Positions 1-7,391 of a stretch of 64,000 nucleotides of DNA are shown one piece after another. The notes below the pieces were generated by a model. That model did not search any database. It worked only from the letters and a program-made list of their open reading frames with translations, and had not been told where the DNA came from. Made by a program: the position numbers and the translations under genes. How positions within the stretch are numbered: position 1 is the stretch's first letter; each line of letters begins with the position of its first letter. Source of the DNA: Neoroseomonas oryzicola (GTDB lineage Bacteria > Pseudomonadota > Alphaproteobacteria > Acetobacterales > Acetobacteraceae); assembly GCF_012163135.1 (NCBI RefSeq), contig NZ_JAAVUP010000003.1:214283-278282 (forward strand). Direction: 5' to 3'.

Positions 1-444
1 GATCAGCTCGGCGACCGAGCGCGCCGGGATGTCGTTGTTGATCACCAGCAGGTTCGGCAGCTGCCACAGCCCGGTGATGAAGGTGAAGTCCCGGTGCGGG
101 TCGAAGGGCAGCCGGGCATAGAGCGTGGGGGAGATCGCATGCGTTGCGATGCCGCCCATGCCGATGGTGTACCCGTCCGGCGTCGACTGCGCGATCGCGA
201 GGTTGCCGACCACCCCGCCCGACCCGGTGCGGTTCTCGACCACGAATTGCTGACCGGTGACCTCGGACATCTTCTGGCAGAACTGGCGCGACAGCGTGTC
301 GGTCGGCCCGCCGGCGGCATAGGGGCAGATGTAGCGGACGGGCTTGGACGGCCAGGCGTCCTGGGCGCCCGCGATGCGCGGCGCGGCAAGCCCGGTCGCG
401 GCCAGCCCCAGCACGGCCCGGCGGCCGGGCGTCGATCCTCTCAT
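1..444 (-). CDS. Bug/TctC-family solute-binding protein, N-terminal part
   Basis: This is the first 148 residues of a periplasmic substrate-binding protein; the gene runs off the left edge of the window. The N-terminus (MRGSTPGRRAVLGLAATGLA) is a twin-arginine-like or Sec signal peptide followed by an AGAQ cleavage region. Next come WPSKPVRYICPYAAGG and VENRTGSGGVVGN, the phosphate-loop-like segments typical of Bug receptors of tripartite tricarboxylate transporters. Such receptors bind carboxylates, but the ligand cannot be read from sequence. The partner membrane genes are not in the window; many Bug receptors are orphans in related bacteria. The gene is divergent from secB. Confidence 0.85.
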   Translation of the reverse strand, partial: MRGSTPGRRAVLGLAATGLAAPRIAGAQDAWPSKPVRYICPYAAGGPTDTLSRQFCQKMSEVTGQQFVVENRTGSGGVVGNLAIAQSTPDGYTIGMGGIATHAISPTLYARLPFDPHRDFTFITGLWQLPNLLVINNDIPARSVAELI

Positions 445-685
445 GCGGCGTTCCTCCCTTGCGGCCCCTCTGGCGGGGGCCGTGGCCCGGAAGCCTAGGC
501 GGAGGCACGGGCCGGAGGCGAGACAAACCCGCCGCGCGTGCCCGCGCGCCTGCGGCGGGCGGCGCCGGCCCGCATGCCCCCATGGGCCGCCCGGCGCCCG
601 CGCCGATTGCGCAAGAGCGGAAAAGGTTCTAACCGCCGCGCCAACCGTCAGGCGCCGCGCCGCGCCCCTGCGAGAAGGTCCCGAC
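445..685. other. Divergent intergenic region, Bug receptor / secB
   Basis: This 241-bp gap separates two divergently transcribed genes and should hold both promoters. A TTGCGC followed about 15 bases later by TCTAAC (607-633) is the only promoter-like pair I noticed upstream of secB, and it is weak. No convincing gene, RNA or repeat was seen. Confidence 0.4.
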
Positions 686-1189
686 ATGTCCGACCAGCCG
701 ATTCCGCCCGTTCCGGGCGCCAATGGTGGCGCCAACGTCGCCACGGGCCCCGTGGTGCTGAACCTGCAGTTCACCAAGGACCTCTCCTTCGAGGTGCCGG
801 GCGCGCCGCAGATCTTCCTCACGTTGCGCGAGGCGCCGCAGATCGACATCGCCCTCGATGTCCAGGCCCGCCGCCTGCAGGAAGGGCAGGAGACCTTCGA
901 GATCTCCCTCAACATCCGCGCCGACGCCAAGGCGGCCGGGCAGACCGCCTTCATCGCGGAGCTCGTCTACTGCGGCATCTTCACGCTGAACGGCGTGCCG
1001 CCGGAGATGATGGAGCCGATCCTGCTGGTCGAATGCCCGCGGCTGCTCTTCCCCTTCGCGCGCAACATCCTCGCCGACGTGACCCGCGACGGCGGCTTCC
1101 CGCCGGTGCTGCTGGCGCCGATCGACTTCGTGCAGCTGTGGCAGCAGCGCCGGGGCCAGCCCATGGGCGCGCCGGTCGCGAATGCCTGA
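686..1189 (+). CDS. secB: Protein-export chaperone SecB
   Basis: The 167-aa product matches SecB, the cytoplasmic homotetrameric chaperone that holds preproteins unfolded and delivers them to SecA. Recognisable SecB segments are LNLQFTKDLSFEVPGAP near residues 24-40, IDIALDVQARRL, the conserved VYCGIFTLNGVP stretch and ECPRLLFPFARNILADVTRDGGFPP toward the C-terminus. The length is normal for the family. The ATG at 686 was chosen because it begins the recognisable protein; the frame is open further upstream but encodes only Arg/Pro-rich sequence. hemH follows 53 bp downstream on the same strand. Confidence 0.97.
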   Translation: MSDQPIPPVPGANGGANVATGPVVLNLQFTKDLSFEVPGAPQIFLTLREAPQIDIALDVQARRLQEGQETFEISLNIRADAKAAGQTAFIAELVYCGIFTLNGVPPEMMEPILLVECPRLLFPFARNILADVTRDGGFPPVLLAPIDFVQLWQQRRGQPMGAPVANA

Positions 1190-1242
1190 GACAGTGCGGG
1201 GGGCTTGATTCCGGGTCCCCCGCCGTCATCTGCGCCAGATCC

Positions 1243-2340
1243 ATGACCAAGCGCCGCATCGCCATCGTGCTGTTCAACCTGGGCGGTCCCGACCGCCCGG
1301 AAAGCGTGCGGCCCTTCCTGGTCAACCTCTTCACCGACCCGGCGATCCTGCGCGTGCCGGGCTTCGTGCGGCCCTGGCTCGGCCGCATCATCGCCTGGCG
1401 GCGCACCAAGCCGGCGATGGAGAACTACGCCATCCTCGGCGGCCGGTCCCCGCTGCTGGAACTGACCGAGGAGCAGGGACGCTCCCTCGATGCCGCGCTC
1501 GCCGGCGATCCGGGGATCGAGGTCCGCTCCTTCGTCTGCATGCGCTACTGGCACCCGATGAGCGACGCCGCCGCGCGCGCCGTGAAGGACTGGGCGCCGG
1601 ACGAGATCCTGCTGCTGCCGCTCTACCCGCAGTATTCGACCACCACGACCGGCAGCTCCATCGCGGCCTGGGACGAGGCCTGCCGCAAGGCCGGCCTGTC
1701 GGTGCCGACCACCACGCTGTGCTGCTGGCATTCCGACGGCGACTTCGCCGAGGCGACCGCCGCCCTGGTGCGCGACGCCTATGCCAAGGCGCGCGCGGAA
1801 CTGCCGGCCGAGATCCCGCTGCGCATCCTGTTCTCCGCCCACGGCCTGCCCGAGAGCATCGTCGCCGCCGGCGACCCGTATCAGTGGCAGGTCGAGCGCA
1901 GCGTCGCCGCGGTCGTCGAACGGCTCCACATCGAGGGCCTGGACCACACCGTCTGCTACCAGTCGCGCGTGACGCCGCAGAAGTGGATCGGCCCCTCGAC
2001 CGAGGAGGAGCTCGAGCGCGCGGCGCACGACAAGGTCGCCCTGCTGGTCTGCCCGATCGCCTTCGTGTCCGAGCATTCCGAGACGCTGGTCGAGCTCGAC
2101 GTCGAATACCGCGAGGTCGCGGAGAAGCTCGGCGTGCCCGGCTATTTCCGCGTCCCGGCGCAGAACAGCGACCCGGCCTTCATCGGCGCGCTCGCGGCGC
2201 TGGTGCGCGGCGCGCTCGGCTCGGGCCGCGCGTTGTGCTCCTTCGCCGGCGGGCGGCAATGCCCGAAGCAGCATGGCGACTGCCCGCATGCGCGCCTGGC
2301 CGCCGACGACCGCCGTGCCCGCGTGAAGGAAGTGGCGTGA
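1243..2340 (+). CDS. hemH: Ferrochelatase (protoporphyrin/coproporphyrin ferrochelatase)
   Basis: This 365-aa protein inserts ferrous iron into the porphyrin at the end of heme biosynthesis. Visible family features are FNLGGPDRPESVRPFL at the N-terminus, the GGRSPLLELT loop, LPLYPQYSTTTTGS, the catalytic His in FSAHGLPES (about residue 200), and CPIAFVSEHSETLVELD carrying the conserved acidic residues. Cysteines at about 332, 340 and 347 in the C-terminal extension suggest a [2Fe-2S] cluster, as known for some alphaproteobacterial and animal ferrochelatases; this is inference. The stop codon overlaps the GTG start of the next gene. Confidence 0.97.
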   Translation: MTKRRIAIVLFNLGGPDRPESVRPFLVNLFTDPAILRVPGFVRPWLGRIIAWRRTKPAMENYAILGGRSPLLELTEEQGRSLDAALAGDPGIEVRSFVCMRYWHPMSDAAARAVKDWAPDEILLLPLYPQYSTTTTGSSIAAWDEACRKAGLSVPTTTLCCWHSDGDFAEATAALVRDAYAKARAELPAEIPLRILFSAHGLPESIVAAGDPYQWQVERSVAAVVERLHIEGLDHTVCYQSRVTPQKWIGPSTEEELERAAHDKVALLVCPIAFVSEHSETLVELDVEYREVAEKLGVPGYFRVPAQNSDPAFIGALAALVRGALGSGRALCSFAGGRQCPKQHGDCPHARLAADDRRARVKEVA

Positions 2341-2987
2341 GGCCACCGGCCGCCGTCCTGTTCGACTGCGACGGCGTGCTCGCGGATTCCGAGATGCTGG
2401 TGAACGCCATCGTCGCCGACCAGCTGACGACGCTGGGCTGGCCGATGACGCCCTCGCAGTCGCGCGAGGCCTTCCTGGGCCTGTCCCTGCCGGACATGGT
2501 GCCGCGCATCGAGGCGCGGGTCGGCCCGCTGCCCGATGGCTGGGCGCAGGAGATCTCGGAGCTCCTCGCGCTCGAGATGACGCGCAACACGCCGGCGGTG
2601 CCGGGCGCGGTGGAGGCGGTGCGCGCGGTGGTCGCGGCGGGGATCCCCGTGGCCGTCGCGTCGAACTCGGCGCGGCCGGAACTGATGGCGAAGCTGCGCT
2701 CGCTGGGCCTGGCGGAGACCTTCGGCGCGCGCGTCTTCTCCTTCGAGGACGTGCCGCGTCCCAAGCCCTGGCCGGACATCTACATCGCGGCGGCGGCGTC
2801 CTGCGGCGCCGCGCCGCAGGATTGCGTGGTGATCGAGGACAGCGTGCCCGGCGTGCGCGCGGGCCGCGCGGCCGGCTGCCGCGTGCTGGGCTTCGCACAC
2901 GAGACGCCGGCGGGCGTGCTGGCGGCGCACGGGGCGGAGCCGTTCGGCGCCATGGGGGAACTCGCGGCGCTGCTTGGGGTCGGCTGA
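2337..2987 (+). CDS. HAD-superfamily phosphatase / phosphomutase-like hydrolase
   Basis: This 216-aa protein is a subfamily IA HAD hydrolase resembling phosphoglycolate phosphatase and beta-phosphoglucomutase. Motif I is VLFDCDGVLADSE (nucleophile Asp10, acid/base Asp12), motif II is in VAVASNSARP, motif III is the Lys of RPKPWPDIY, and motif IV is VIEDSVPGVRAGRAAG. The cap domain lies between motifs I and II. The GTG start at 2337 sits inside the hemH stop (GTGA overlap), indicating translational coupling. The natural substrate cannot be assigned. The gene ends just before a palindromic repeat and converges on trpS. Confidence 0.9.
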   Translation: MRPPAAVLFDCDGVLADSEMLVNAIVADQLTTLGWPMTPSQSREAFLGLSLPDMVPRIEARVGPLPDGWAQEISELLALEMTRNTPAVPGAVEAVRAVVAAGIPVAVASNSARPELMAKLRSLGLAETFGARVFSFEDVPRPKPWPDIYIAAAASCGAAPQDCVVIEDSVPGVRAGRAAGCRVLGFAHETPAGVLAAHGAEPFGAMGELAALLGVG

Positions 2988-3110
2988 CCGGAGGGGCGCC
3001 GCCCCTCCGGACCACCCCGCCGAGGGCTTAAGGCCCTCGGAACCCAAACCGGTTTCCAAAGGCCCTTCGGCCTTTGGCGGGGAGGCTTGGAGGGGCAGAG
3101 CCCCTCCAAC
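2988..3110. repeat. REP-like palindromic element, copy A (double unit)
   Basis: This intergenic element between convergent HAD and trpS genes consists of nested hairpins: GGAGGGGCGCCGCCCCTCC, then CCGAGGGCTTAAGGCCCTCGG, a linker with ACCGGT, then CCAAAGGCCCTTCGGCCTTTGG, and finally GGAGGGGCAGAGCCCCTCC. Related copies lie at 17918-17980, 27764-27829 and, split in two, at 30521-30538 plus 48409-48505. The hairpins could act as a bidirectional terminator or protect transcript 3' ends. Confidence 0.85.
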
Positions 3111-3112
3111 GA

Positions 3113-4126
3113 TCACCGCCGCGGCAGGAACCCCACGATCTCCCGCGCCTTGGCGACGATCGGCTCCGCGATCGCGCTGGCGCGCTCCGCGCCCAGGTGC
3201 AGCGCCGCGTCCAGCGCGCCCGGATCCTCCAGCAGCCGCTTCAGTTCCGCCTGGATCGGGGCCAGGTGATCGACCAGCGCCTCGGTCAGCGTGTTCTTGA
3301 ACTGCCCGAAGCCCTGGCCGCCATGCTCGCGCAGCACGTTCTCCGGCAGGGTCCCGGTGACGGCCGCGAGGATGCCGACCAGGTTGCGCGCCTCCGGCCG
3401 GCCTTCGAGGCCGGCCATGTGTTCGGGCAGCGGTTCGGGGTCGGTCTTCGCGCGCTTGATCTTCTGCGCGATCGAATCCGCATCGTCGTTGAGGTTGATG
3501 CGCGACTGGTCCGAGGGATCGGACTTCGACATCTTCTTCGTGCCGTCGCGCAGCGACATCACGCGCGCGGCGACGCCCTGGATCAGCGGCTCGATGTTGG
3601 GGAAGAACTCCACGCCGTAGTCGTGGTTGAACTTCTGCGCGATGTCGTTCGCGAGCTCGAGGTGCTGCTTCTGGTCCTCGCCCACCGGCACCTTGGTCGC
3701 GTGGTAGGCGTGGATGTCGGCCGCCATCAGGTTCGGGTAGACATAGAGGCCCGAGGACGCGGCCTCGCGGTCCTTGCCCGCCTTGTCCTTGAACTGCGTC
3801 ATGCGGTTCAGCCAGCCGAGCCGCGCGACGCAGTTGAAGATCCAGGCGAGCTCCGCATGGGCGCGGACGTGGGACTGCACGAACAGCGTGCAGCGCTTCG
3901 GGTCGAGCCCGCAGGCGATCAGCGTCGCGGCCATTTCCCGCGTCTGCCGGCGCAGGTCGGCCGGGTCCTGCCAGACCGTGATCGCGTGCAGGTCGACGAC
4001 ACAGTAGATCGCCTCGTGCTGGTCCTGCAGCGGCACCCAGTTGCGGATGGCGCCGAGGTAGTTGCCGAGGGTGGGCACGCCCGAGGGCTGGATGCCGGAA
4101 AAGACGCGGGTCATCGGGAAAGGCAC
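3113..4126 (-). CDS. trpS: Tryptophan--tRNA ligase
   Basis: The 337-aa class I aminoacyl-tRNA synthetase charges tRNA-Trp. [19 protein letters not shown] carries the TLGN version of the HIGH motif near residues 9-27, and [10 protein letters not shown] is the KMSKS loop. The middle contains the family segments [42 protein letters not shown] and [12 protein letters not shown]. An internal ATG four codons in (MTRVFSG) is an equally plausible start. The gene is transcribed leftward, divergent from the nsrR region, and converges on the HAD gene with a palindromic repeat between. Confidence 0.97.
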   Translation of the reverse strand: MPFPMTRVFSGIQPSGVPTLGNYLGAIRNWVPLQDQHEAIYCVVDLHAITVWQDPADLRRQTREMAATLIACGLDPKRCTLFVQSHVRAHAELAWIFNCVARLGWLNRMTQFKDKAGKDREAASSGLYVYPNLMAADIHAYHATKVPVGEDQKQHLELANDIAQKFNHDYGVEFFPNIEPLIQGVAARVMSLRDGTKKMSKSDPSDQSRINLNDDADSIAQKIKRAKTDPEPLPEHMAGLEGRPEARNLVGILAAVTGTLPENVLREHGGQGFGQFKNTLTEALVDHLAPIQAELKRLLEDPGALDAALHLGAERASAIAEPIVAKAREIVGFLPRR

Positions 4127-4191
4127 CGTTTCAATGGCTGCTGCGCGTGATCCCGCCTGCGGGCGGGCGCGTCAAGGCGGCGGGTGACGTA

Positions 4192-4216
4192 AAAGAGAGA
4201 TTTAAAATCTTGCTTT
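4192..4216. promoter_or_regulatory. Candidate NsrR/Rrf2 operator (25-bp inverted repeat)
   Basis: The half-sites AAAG-N2-AGATTT and AAATCT-N2-CTTT flank a single central A at 4204, giving perfect dyad symmetry except at the two N positions on each arm. The motif is AT-rich in very GC-rich surroundings. Its layout resembles proteobacterial NsrR sites, which are built of two inverted 11-bp arms around one base. It lies between divergent trpS and the small membrane-protein gene that precedes nsrR, so autoregulation is likely. Confidence 0.6.
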
Positions 4217-4253
4217 CACCACGCCGGAGGTCCAGGGTGCCCCCATACCCAGC

Positions 4254-4424
4254 ATGGGAAGCACGGCAATGACGGCCCTGACCAAGGCGTTCCTCCTGCC
4301 CGGGGAGATCGTGAGCGACCTGCTCGGCGCGGGCGCGAGCGACGACCGGATGATGATCCGCACCCTGGTGAACATGCTGGTGTGGAACCTCGTCGTGGTG
4401 CTGATCGTGGTGATGGTCTACTGA
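4254..4424 (+). CDS. Small single-span membrane protein upstream of nsrR
   Basis: This short gene encodes 56 aa from the ATG at 4254, or 51 aa from the in-frame ATG at 4269. The N-terminal half is amphipathic (FLLPGEIVSDLLGAGASDD), and the C-terminal half is a clear transmembrane helix (LVNMLVWNLVVVLIVVMVY) ending at the stop. It begins 38 bp after a strong inverted repeat and ends 31 bp before nsrR, so it is probably the first gene of an NsrR-controlled transcript. I do not recognise the family. A role at the membrane in nitric-oxide stress is inference from position only. Confidence 0.6.
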   Translation: MGSTAMTALTKAFLLPGEIVSDLLGAGASDDRMMIRTLVNMLVWNLVVVLIVVMVY

Positions 4425-4455
4425 CCGCGGCTGCCCCGACCCCAGCCTGGCCGCG

Positions 4456-4899
4456 ATGCAGCTCACCGCCTTCACCGACTACACGCTGCGCACGCTGATC
4501 TACCTCGCGATCGAGGAAGGCCGGCGCGCGACCATCGCCGAGATCGCGGAGGCCTACGGCATCGCGGAGAACCACCTGACCAAGGTGGTGCTGCTGCTCG
4601 GCCAGGCCGGCGATGTCGAGACGCTGCGCGGGCGCGGCGGCGGGCTGCGGCTGGCGCGGCCGGCGAGCGAGATCAGCATCGGCACGGTGGTGCGGCGGAC
4701 CGAACCGGGCATGGCGCTCGCCCCGTGCCTCGGCACCGGGGACTGCGTGATTACCCCCGCCTGCGGCCTGCGCCCCGTGCTGGCCGAGGCGCTCGACGCC
4801 TTCCTCGCCGTGCTGGACCGGTACACGCTGGCGGACCTGGTGGGCCGCTCGCGCGGCGGCCTCGCGCGGCTGCTCGGCCTGCCGGCGCCGGCGGCATAG
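4456..4899 (+). CDS. nsrR: Rrf2-family nitric-oxide-sensing repressor NsrR
   Basis: The 147-aa protein is an Rrf2 winged-helix regulator. MQLTAFTDYTLRTLIYLA and the recognition-helix region AYGIAENHLTKVVLLLGQAG match the NsrR/IscR N-terminus. The hallmark of NsrR is Cys91-x5-Cys97-x5-Cys103 (PCLGTGDCVITPACGL), which ligates an Fe-S cluster that reacts with nitric oxide and releases the repressor from DNA; IscR has different Cys spacing. The gene lies behind a small membrane-protein gene and a candidate operator at 4192-4216. No NO dioxygenase or denitrification gene is in the window, so other targets must lie elsewhere. Confidence 0.88.
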   Translation: MQLTAFTDYTLRTLIYLAIEEGRRATIAEIAEAYGIAENHLTKVVLLLGQAGDVETLRGRGGGLRLARPASEISIGTVVRRTEPGMALAPCLGTGDCVITPACGLRPVLAEALDAFLAVLDRYTLADLVGRSRGGLARLLGLPAPAA

Positions 4900-4951
4900 C
4901 GGTCGCGATTTCCGCTTGGCCGACGCGGCGGCCCGGGCGGAGGATGCCGCC

Positions 4952-6580
4952 ATGGTGCTGCCCGGCTGGTTGAGGAGTGTCACCGGCGCCACGCTGCGCG
5001 CGGATCTCGTCGCGGGGCTGATGCTCGCGGCCTACATGGTGCCGGCGGCGCTGGCGGATGCGGCGATCGCCGGGCTGCCGCCGCAGGCCGGGCTGCATGC
5101 CTGCATCTTCGCCGGCGCCGTCTTCTGGCTGTTCAGCGGGTCGAGCCGCACGGTCGTCACGGTCACCACCGGATTGTCGCTGCTGCTCGGCCAGGCGGTC
5201 GCCGAGATGTCCGGCGGCGATCCGGCGCGCCATGCCGCGCTGATTGCGGCGGCGACGCTCTGGGCGGGGGTCTTCGGCGCGCTGGGCTGGGCGCTCGGCG
5301 CGGGGGTGCTGGCGCGCTTCGTCTCCGAAACGGTGATGCTCGGCTTCAAATGCGGGCTCGCGCTGCACCTGGCGGCGGCGCAGCTGCCGAAGTTGCTCGG
5401 CTTCGCCGGGCATGGCGAGGACTTCTTCGCCCGCGTCGTCCACCTCGTCCTGCATGTGGGGGAGACGAACCTCGCCTCGCTGCTGATCGGCTCCGTGGCG
5501 CTGGCGGGGCTGCTGGTCGGCAAGGCGCTGGCGCCCACGCGGCCGGTTGCGCTGATCGTGGTGGTGGCCGGGATCGTGGCGGGCGCGCTGCTCGACCTCG
5601 CGCCCCACGGGGTCAGCCTGGTGGGCACGGTGCCACGGGGGCTGCCGATGCCCGGCCTCCCCGATGTCTCGCGCGCGGACCTGCGTGACACGCTGCCGGT
5701 CGGGCTCGCCTGCTTCCTGCTCGCGATCGTCGAGACCTCGGCGGTGGCGCGGATGTTCGCGCGGCGGGAAGGCCAGCGCTACGACGCGGGGCGCGACATG
5801 CTGGCGCTGGCGGCGGCGAACCTCGCGGCCGGGCTCGGGCGCGGCCTCGCGGTCAGCGGCGGGTCCTCGCAATCGGTGGTGAACGACGAGGCCGGGGCGC
5901 GCACGCCGCTCTCGGGCCTGTTCGCGGCGGGCGTGCTGCTGGTGGTCGCGGTGTCGCTGACCGGGCTGCTCGCGACGCTGCCGCAGCCGGTGCTGGCGGC
6001 GATGGTCCTCGCCGCGGTGACGGGGCTGATCGACATCAAGGGGCTGGTGCGGGCCTGGCGGTTCCGGCACTCGGAAGGGCTGGTGGCGCTCGCCGCGCTC
6101 GGCGGCGTGCTGGCGGCGGGGCTGCTGCAGGGGGTGCTGATCGGCGCGACGCTGTCGGTGGTGTTGATGCTGCGTTCGGCGCTACGCCCGGCGGTCGCCG
6201 AACTGGGCCGCGTGCCGGGCACCGATATCTTCGCCGACCTGGCGCACCGCCCGGATGCCGAGCGGCGGCCCGGCGTGCTGGTGCTGCGCTGCCGGTCCGC
6301 CGTGCTCTACATGAACGCCGAGCACGTGATGGACGCGACGCAGGCGCTGCTCGCCGCGCGGCCCGACCCGGTGCACCGCGTCGTCTTCGACATGACCGCC
6401 GTCACCGCGATCGACCTGCCGGGGGCGGAGATGTTCCTCGAACTGCGCCGCGCGCTGGCGGAACGCGGCATCGCGCTGGTCCTCGCCGGGCTGCGCGACA
6501 CCGAGGCCGCGACGCTCGCCCAGGCGGGCTACGACGGCGGGCTCGAGCCCCACCGCCGTGTGGTGGAAGTCCTGGTCTGA
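4952..6580 (+). CDS. SulP/SLC26-family anion transporter with STAS domain
   Basis: This 542-aa inner-membrane transporter belongs to the SulP family. The N-terminal two thirds hold about 10-14 hydrophobic segments, including AYMVPAALADAAIAGLPPQAGLHA (the SulP signature area) and SGSSRTVVTVTTGLSLLLGQA. The C-terminal about 130 residues form a STAS domain (GVLVLRCRSAVLYMNAE; VVFDMTAVTAIDLPGAEMFLEL). Likely substrates are sulfate, bicarbonate or dicarboxylates; the sequence does not decide. The ATG at 4952 is preceded at 8 bp by GGAGG, better than the TTG further upstream. Its stop lies one base from the stop of the convergent yggS-like gene. Confidence 0.9.
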   Translation: MVLPGWLRSVTGATLRADLVAGLMLAAYMVPAALADAAIAGLPPQAGLHACIFAGAVFWLFSGSSRTVVTVTTGLSLLLGQAVAEMSGGDPARHAALIAAATLWAGVFGALGWALGAGVLARFVSETVMLGFKCGLALHLAAAQLPKLLGFAGHGEDFFARVVHLVLHVGETNLASLLIGSVALAGLLVGKALAPTRPVALIVVVAGIVAGALLDLAPHGVSLVGTVPRGLPMPGLPDVSRADLRDTLPVGLACFLLAIVETSAVARMFARREGQRYDAGRDMLALAAANLAAGLGRGLAVSGGSSQSVVNDEAGARTPLSGLFAAGVLLVVAVSLTGLLATLPQPVLAAMVLAAVTGLIDIKGLVRAWRFRHSEGLVALAALGGVLAAGLLQGVLIGATLSVVLMLRSALRPAVAELGRVPGTDIFADLAHRPDAERRPGVLVLRCRSAVLYMNAEHVMDATQALLAARPDPVHRVVFDMTAVTAIDLPGAEMFLELRRALAERGIALVLAGLRDTEAATLAQAGYDGGLEPHRRVVEVLV

Positions 6581-6581
6581 C

Positions 6582-7256
6582 TCAGGCCGGCGCGGGGCGG
6601 TGGCCGAAGATCGCGGTGCCGACGCGCACCAGCGTGGCACCTTCCTCGATCGCGATCTCGAAATCCGCGCTCATGCCCATCGAGACGACGGGCAGGCCAT
6701 GCTTCGCAGCGAGGTCGCGCAGCCAGGCGAAATGCGGCCGCGGGTCCTGGTCCACGGGCGGGATGCACATCAGGCCGGTGACGGGCAGGCCGTACGCCTC
6801 GCGCGCGGCGCGGATGAAGGCGTCGGCCTCGGCGCGGGAGACGCCGGATTTCTGCGTCTCGTCGCCGGTGTTGACCTGCACCAGGCAATCGGGGCGGCGG
6901 CCTTCCTTCTGCATCGCCTCGGCGATGGCGGCGGCGAGCTTCGGGCGGTCGATGGTCTCGATGACGTCCGCGACGCGCACGGCGTCGCGCGCCTTGTTCG
7001 TCTGCAGCCCGCCGATGATGTGCAGCCGCATCGCCGGATGCGCGGCACGCAGGCCGGGGAACTTCGCCTGGGCTTCCTGGACGCGGTTTTCCCCGAAGAC
7101 CAGCTGCCCGGCGGCCAGCGCCTCGACCACCGCCTCCTGCGGATGGGTCTTGGACACGGCGACGAGGCTGACGGAGCCGGCGGGACGCCCGGCGCGGGCG
7201 CAGGCGGCGTCGATGCGGGCACGGATGGCGGCGAGGTTGGCGGCGATGTCGGACAT
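6582..7256 (-). CDS. YggS/PLPBP-family pyridoxal-phosphate homeostasis protein
   Basis: The 224-aa protein matches the YggS/PLPBP family, a cytosolic alanine-racemase-like barrel that binds PLP and buffers B6 vitamers without known catalytic activity. Family marks are VSLVAVSKTHPQEAV (PLP Lys in VSKT), FGENRVQEAQAK, LHIIGGLQTNKAR, and SMGMSADFEIAIEEGATLVRVGTAIFG near the C-terminus, which grips the phosphate. The length is typical. It is divergent from the TPR/ATP-grasp gene (135-bp gap) and ends one nucleotide from the SulP gene. Confidence 0.95.
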   Translation of the reverse strand: MSDIAANLAAIRARIDAACARAGRPAGSVSLVAVSKTHPQEAVVEALAAGQLVFGENRVQEAQAKFPGLRAAHPAMRLHIIGGLQTNKARDAVRVADVIETIDRPKLAAAIAEAMQKEGRRPDCLVQVNTGDETQKSGVSRAEADAFIRAAREAYGLPVTGLMCIPPVDQDPRPHFAWLRDLAAKHGLPVVSMGMSADFEIAIEEGATLVRVGTAIFGHRPAPA

Positions 7257-7391
7257 GGCGCGGAAGGTAGGTGGAAATCGCCGCGGGCGGCAGGGGTCCA
7301 CACCCCCACACTCCTTGCCCGGCGCGGCGGCGCCACGCTAGAGCAACCGCCCCGAAGGCTGCGCCTTCCCCTCCGTTCCAGGATCAGACCG

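Noticed and set aside
607-633. Promoter for secB (TTGCGC / TCTAAC)
   Set aside because: The spacing is about 15 bp and both boxes are weak, so it is mentioned only in the intergenic entry.
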